This document shows, piece by piece, positions 62,961-64,000 of a stretch of 64,000 bases of DNA. The stretch comes from JAHEFT01 sp963700705. GTDB taxonomy: Bacteria; Pseudomonadota; Gammaproteobacteria; Xanthomonadales; SZUA-36. The DNA is taken from positions 130,942 to 194,941 of the forward strand of contig CAVOYQ010000021.1 of the NCBI GenBank assembly GCA_963700705.1, written 5' to 3'. The notes under the pieces were generated by a model. The model had not been told where the DNA came from. It saw only the letters and a program-made list of their open reading frames with translations, and did not search any database. Each line of letters begins with the position of its first letter. Position 1 is the stretch's first letter. Both the position numbers and the translations under genes were made by a program.

Positions 62961-64000
62961 CTAAAGGGGACCCGGTGTGCCGGGACCGCGGTACAGGGAC
63001 TCACACAACGCGACGGAATCGTTCGCGATGCGTTCGATGGGAATCACACCGGAAACAGCGGGATGCGCGTCGTCTTCACCGCCCCAGGCGTAATGGATCT
63101 GTCCGGTCCGGCAGTCAAAGAATTCCAGTTCAATGGTTCCGTCCTGGACGTGTTCGGGCGCAGGTTGCGCGGCGTCAAAGGCGCCTCCGGAGGTCCAGTC
63201 AATCGCCAAGTGTGGCTGATGTACCTGAAAACGGTCCGGTCGCCGTCATCCAGCGATGAGCGAATTCGTCATCGGCCACTGGCTCGTCGGCATAGGTGAA
63301 CCAACCCAGGAAGACACGGTTGAGTTGTTCGTAAACGTCCAGAAAGAAGCCCTGTCCCGGCGTCTCGGCGTTGTACCAGGTGTCGGTAAGGCCGGCATTG
63401 ATCCGGAATGGGGCTGGCGGCGCCAGCACAAAAAAGTACTCGCCGGTATCCGGTGTATTACTGATCTGGGTAACGAAATAGTAGTCATGCCCGGCCTCCA
63501 GATAGATGGGATCCCCATTTGTGCCAGTCACGTAGTTCGCAGAAGCAATTTTGGGATTTACAGGAGCGGAATAAACGCTCAGGCACAGGTTATCGTCGCT
63601 TGCGTCAGAAAAATAGTAGGTGACCATCTCCGGACACCCGGATCGGGCCTGCCTGTTGATAGCGGGAATATATGGTATCCCACCATGATTCGCAGTAATT
63701 TACCGACGTGGGCGCATCGTTTGCGACTGTACCCGACGTGAAGGACGGTACTGCCACGACCTGGTCGGAACTCACACTTCCCGGGCCGTTAAATGTGACA
63801 GCCCAGGTGCCTTCATCGGGCCAGCACCACTGCTGCACGACCAGGACATAGCTTGTTCCAGCGATGAGGTCGGTTTCGCCGGCAAACGAATCGAAAACTC
63901 CAGGCGCAACGCGATTCTGTTCGGGGACTGACTGCATCAAAATGGTCCTGTTTACAACCGGTTTCACCACCGGTACGTTTGAGATTTGTATTTTTGTCGC
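62961..64000 (-). CDS. Secreted protein of unknown function, array member 6 (cut by window edge, frameshifted)
   Basis: The frame is open to the right edge, so the N-terminus and signal peptide are not seen. About 346 residues remain. The parts match member 5: AGTSYVLVVQQWCWPDEGTW, FNGPGSVSSDQVVAVPSFTS, QQAGPIRVSGDGH, LEAGHDYYFVTQ, then FRINAGLTDTWYNAETPGQG, LNRVFLGWFTYADEP, FAHRWMTATGPFSGTSATL, GTIELEFFDCRTGQIHYAW and PIERIANDSVALCESLYRG. Breaks are near 63620 and 63205. I recall the GxWYNPxTPGQGF domain from many secreted proteins of Xanthomonadales-like bacteria; no function is assigned. Confidence 0.7.

Overview
This window is a chromosomal segment of a Gammaproteobacterium (about 58-60% G+C by eye). 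The best signature is the envelope-stress and housekeeping block rpoE-rseA-rseB-rseC-mucD-lepA-lepB-DUF4845-rnc-era-recO-pdxJ (32.5 down to 22 kb, minus strand). Other gammaproteobacterial linkages are guaB near xseA, nagZ-hpt-methylthioinosine phosphorylase, and pyrD-murB. The short (255 aa) NAD kinase, the very large NAD-dependent glutamate dehydrogenase, the many secreted M20/M28/amidohydrolase enzymes and the secreted GxW...GQGF-domain proteins point to the Xanthomonadales/Wenzhouxiangellaceae/Woeseiaceae neighbourhood. That placement is inference from memory of these families, not a measured phylogeny. I see no rRNA, tRNA, IS element or CRISPR array.

Layout. 0-9.6 kb: guaB (5' part only), a lipoprotein amidohydrolase, xseA, a small membrane-anchored unknown, a periplasmic M20 peptidase, an ECF sigma factor with a probable anti-sigma partner, a YigZ protein, a saccharopine-dehydrogenase-like oxidoreductase and a winged-helix regulator. 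9.6-18.2 kb: nhaA, then a minus-strand run with overlapping start/stop codons in which nagZ, hpt, methylthioinosine phosphorylase and fadH are chained; rlmD lies upstream. 18.2-22 kb: a REP-like A-B-B-A repeat cluster, a strong terminator, a YdbL/YdbH-like envelope pair and an orphan response regulator. 22-32.6 kb: the sigma-E block. 32.7-40.5 kb: an ALDH7-type aldehyde dehydrogenase, pyrD-murB, an M28 lipoprotein peptidase, a glutaryl-CoA dehydrogenase flanked on both sides by REP doublets, and a cytosolic 5'-nucleotidase. 40.5-45.7 kb: a five-gene operon of a LolA-like carrier, two FtsX/LolC-type permeases, a LolD-type ATPase and an outer-membrane barrel. 45.7-53.5 kb: yceH, then a minus-strand operon gdhB-nadK-tyrosine phosphatase-fructosamine kinase. 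53.6-58.3 kb: an ArsR-methyltransferase fusion (SahR-like) translationally coupled to metH. 58.4-64 kb: a tandem array of six secreted paralogues arranged as three pairs, four of which share one domain.

Genes that work together: the MTIP-Hpt-GuaB set can turn methylthioinosine into hypoxanthine, IMP and then XMP; SahR-like plus MetH fit control of the methionine/SAM cycle; RpoE-RseA-RseB-RseC-MucD is the periplasmic stress circuit; the LolA-ABC-barrel operon looks like a dedicated envelope transport route with unknown cargo.

Quality warning. At least 30 single-nucleotide frameshifts interrupt otherwise well conserved genes (including lepB and metH), very often at short homopolymers, with the density rising after about 41 kb. 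I read these as sequence errors of the assembly, not gene decay, and annotate the affected genes at full length with the break positions given.
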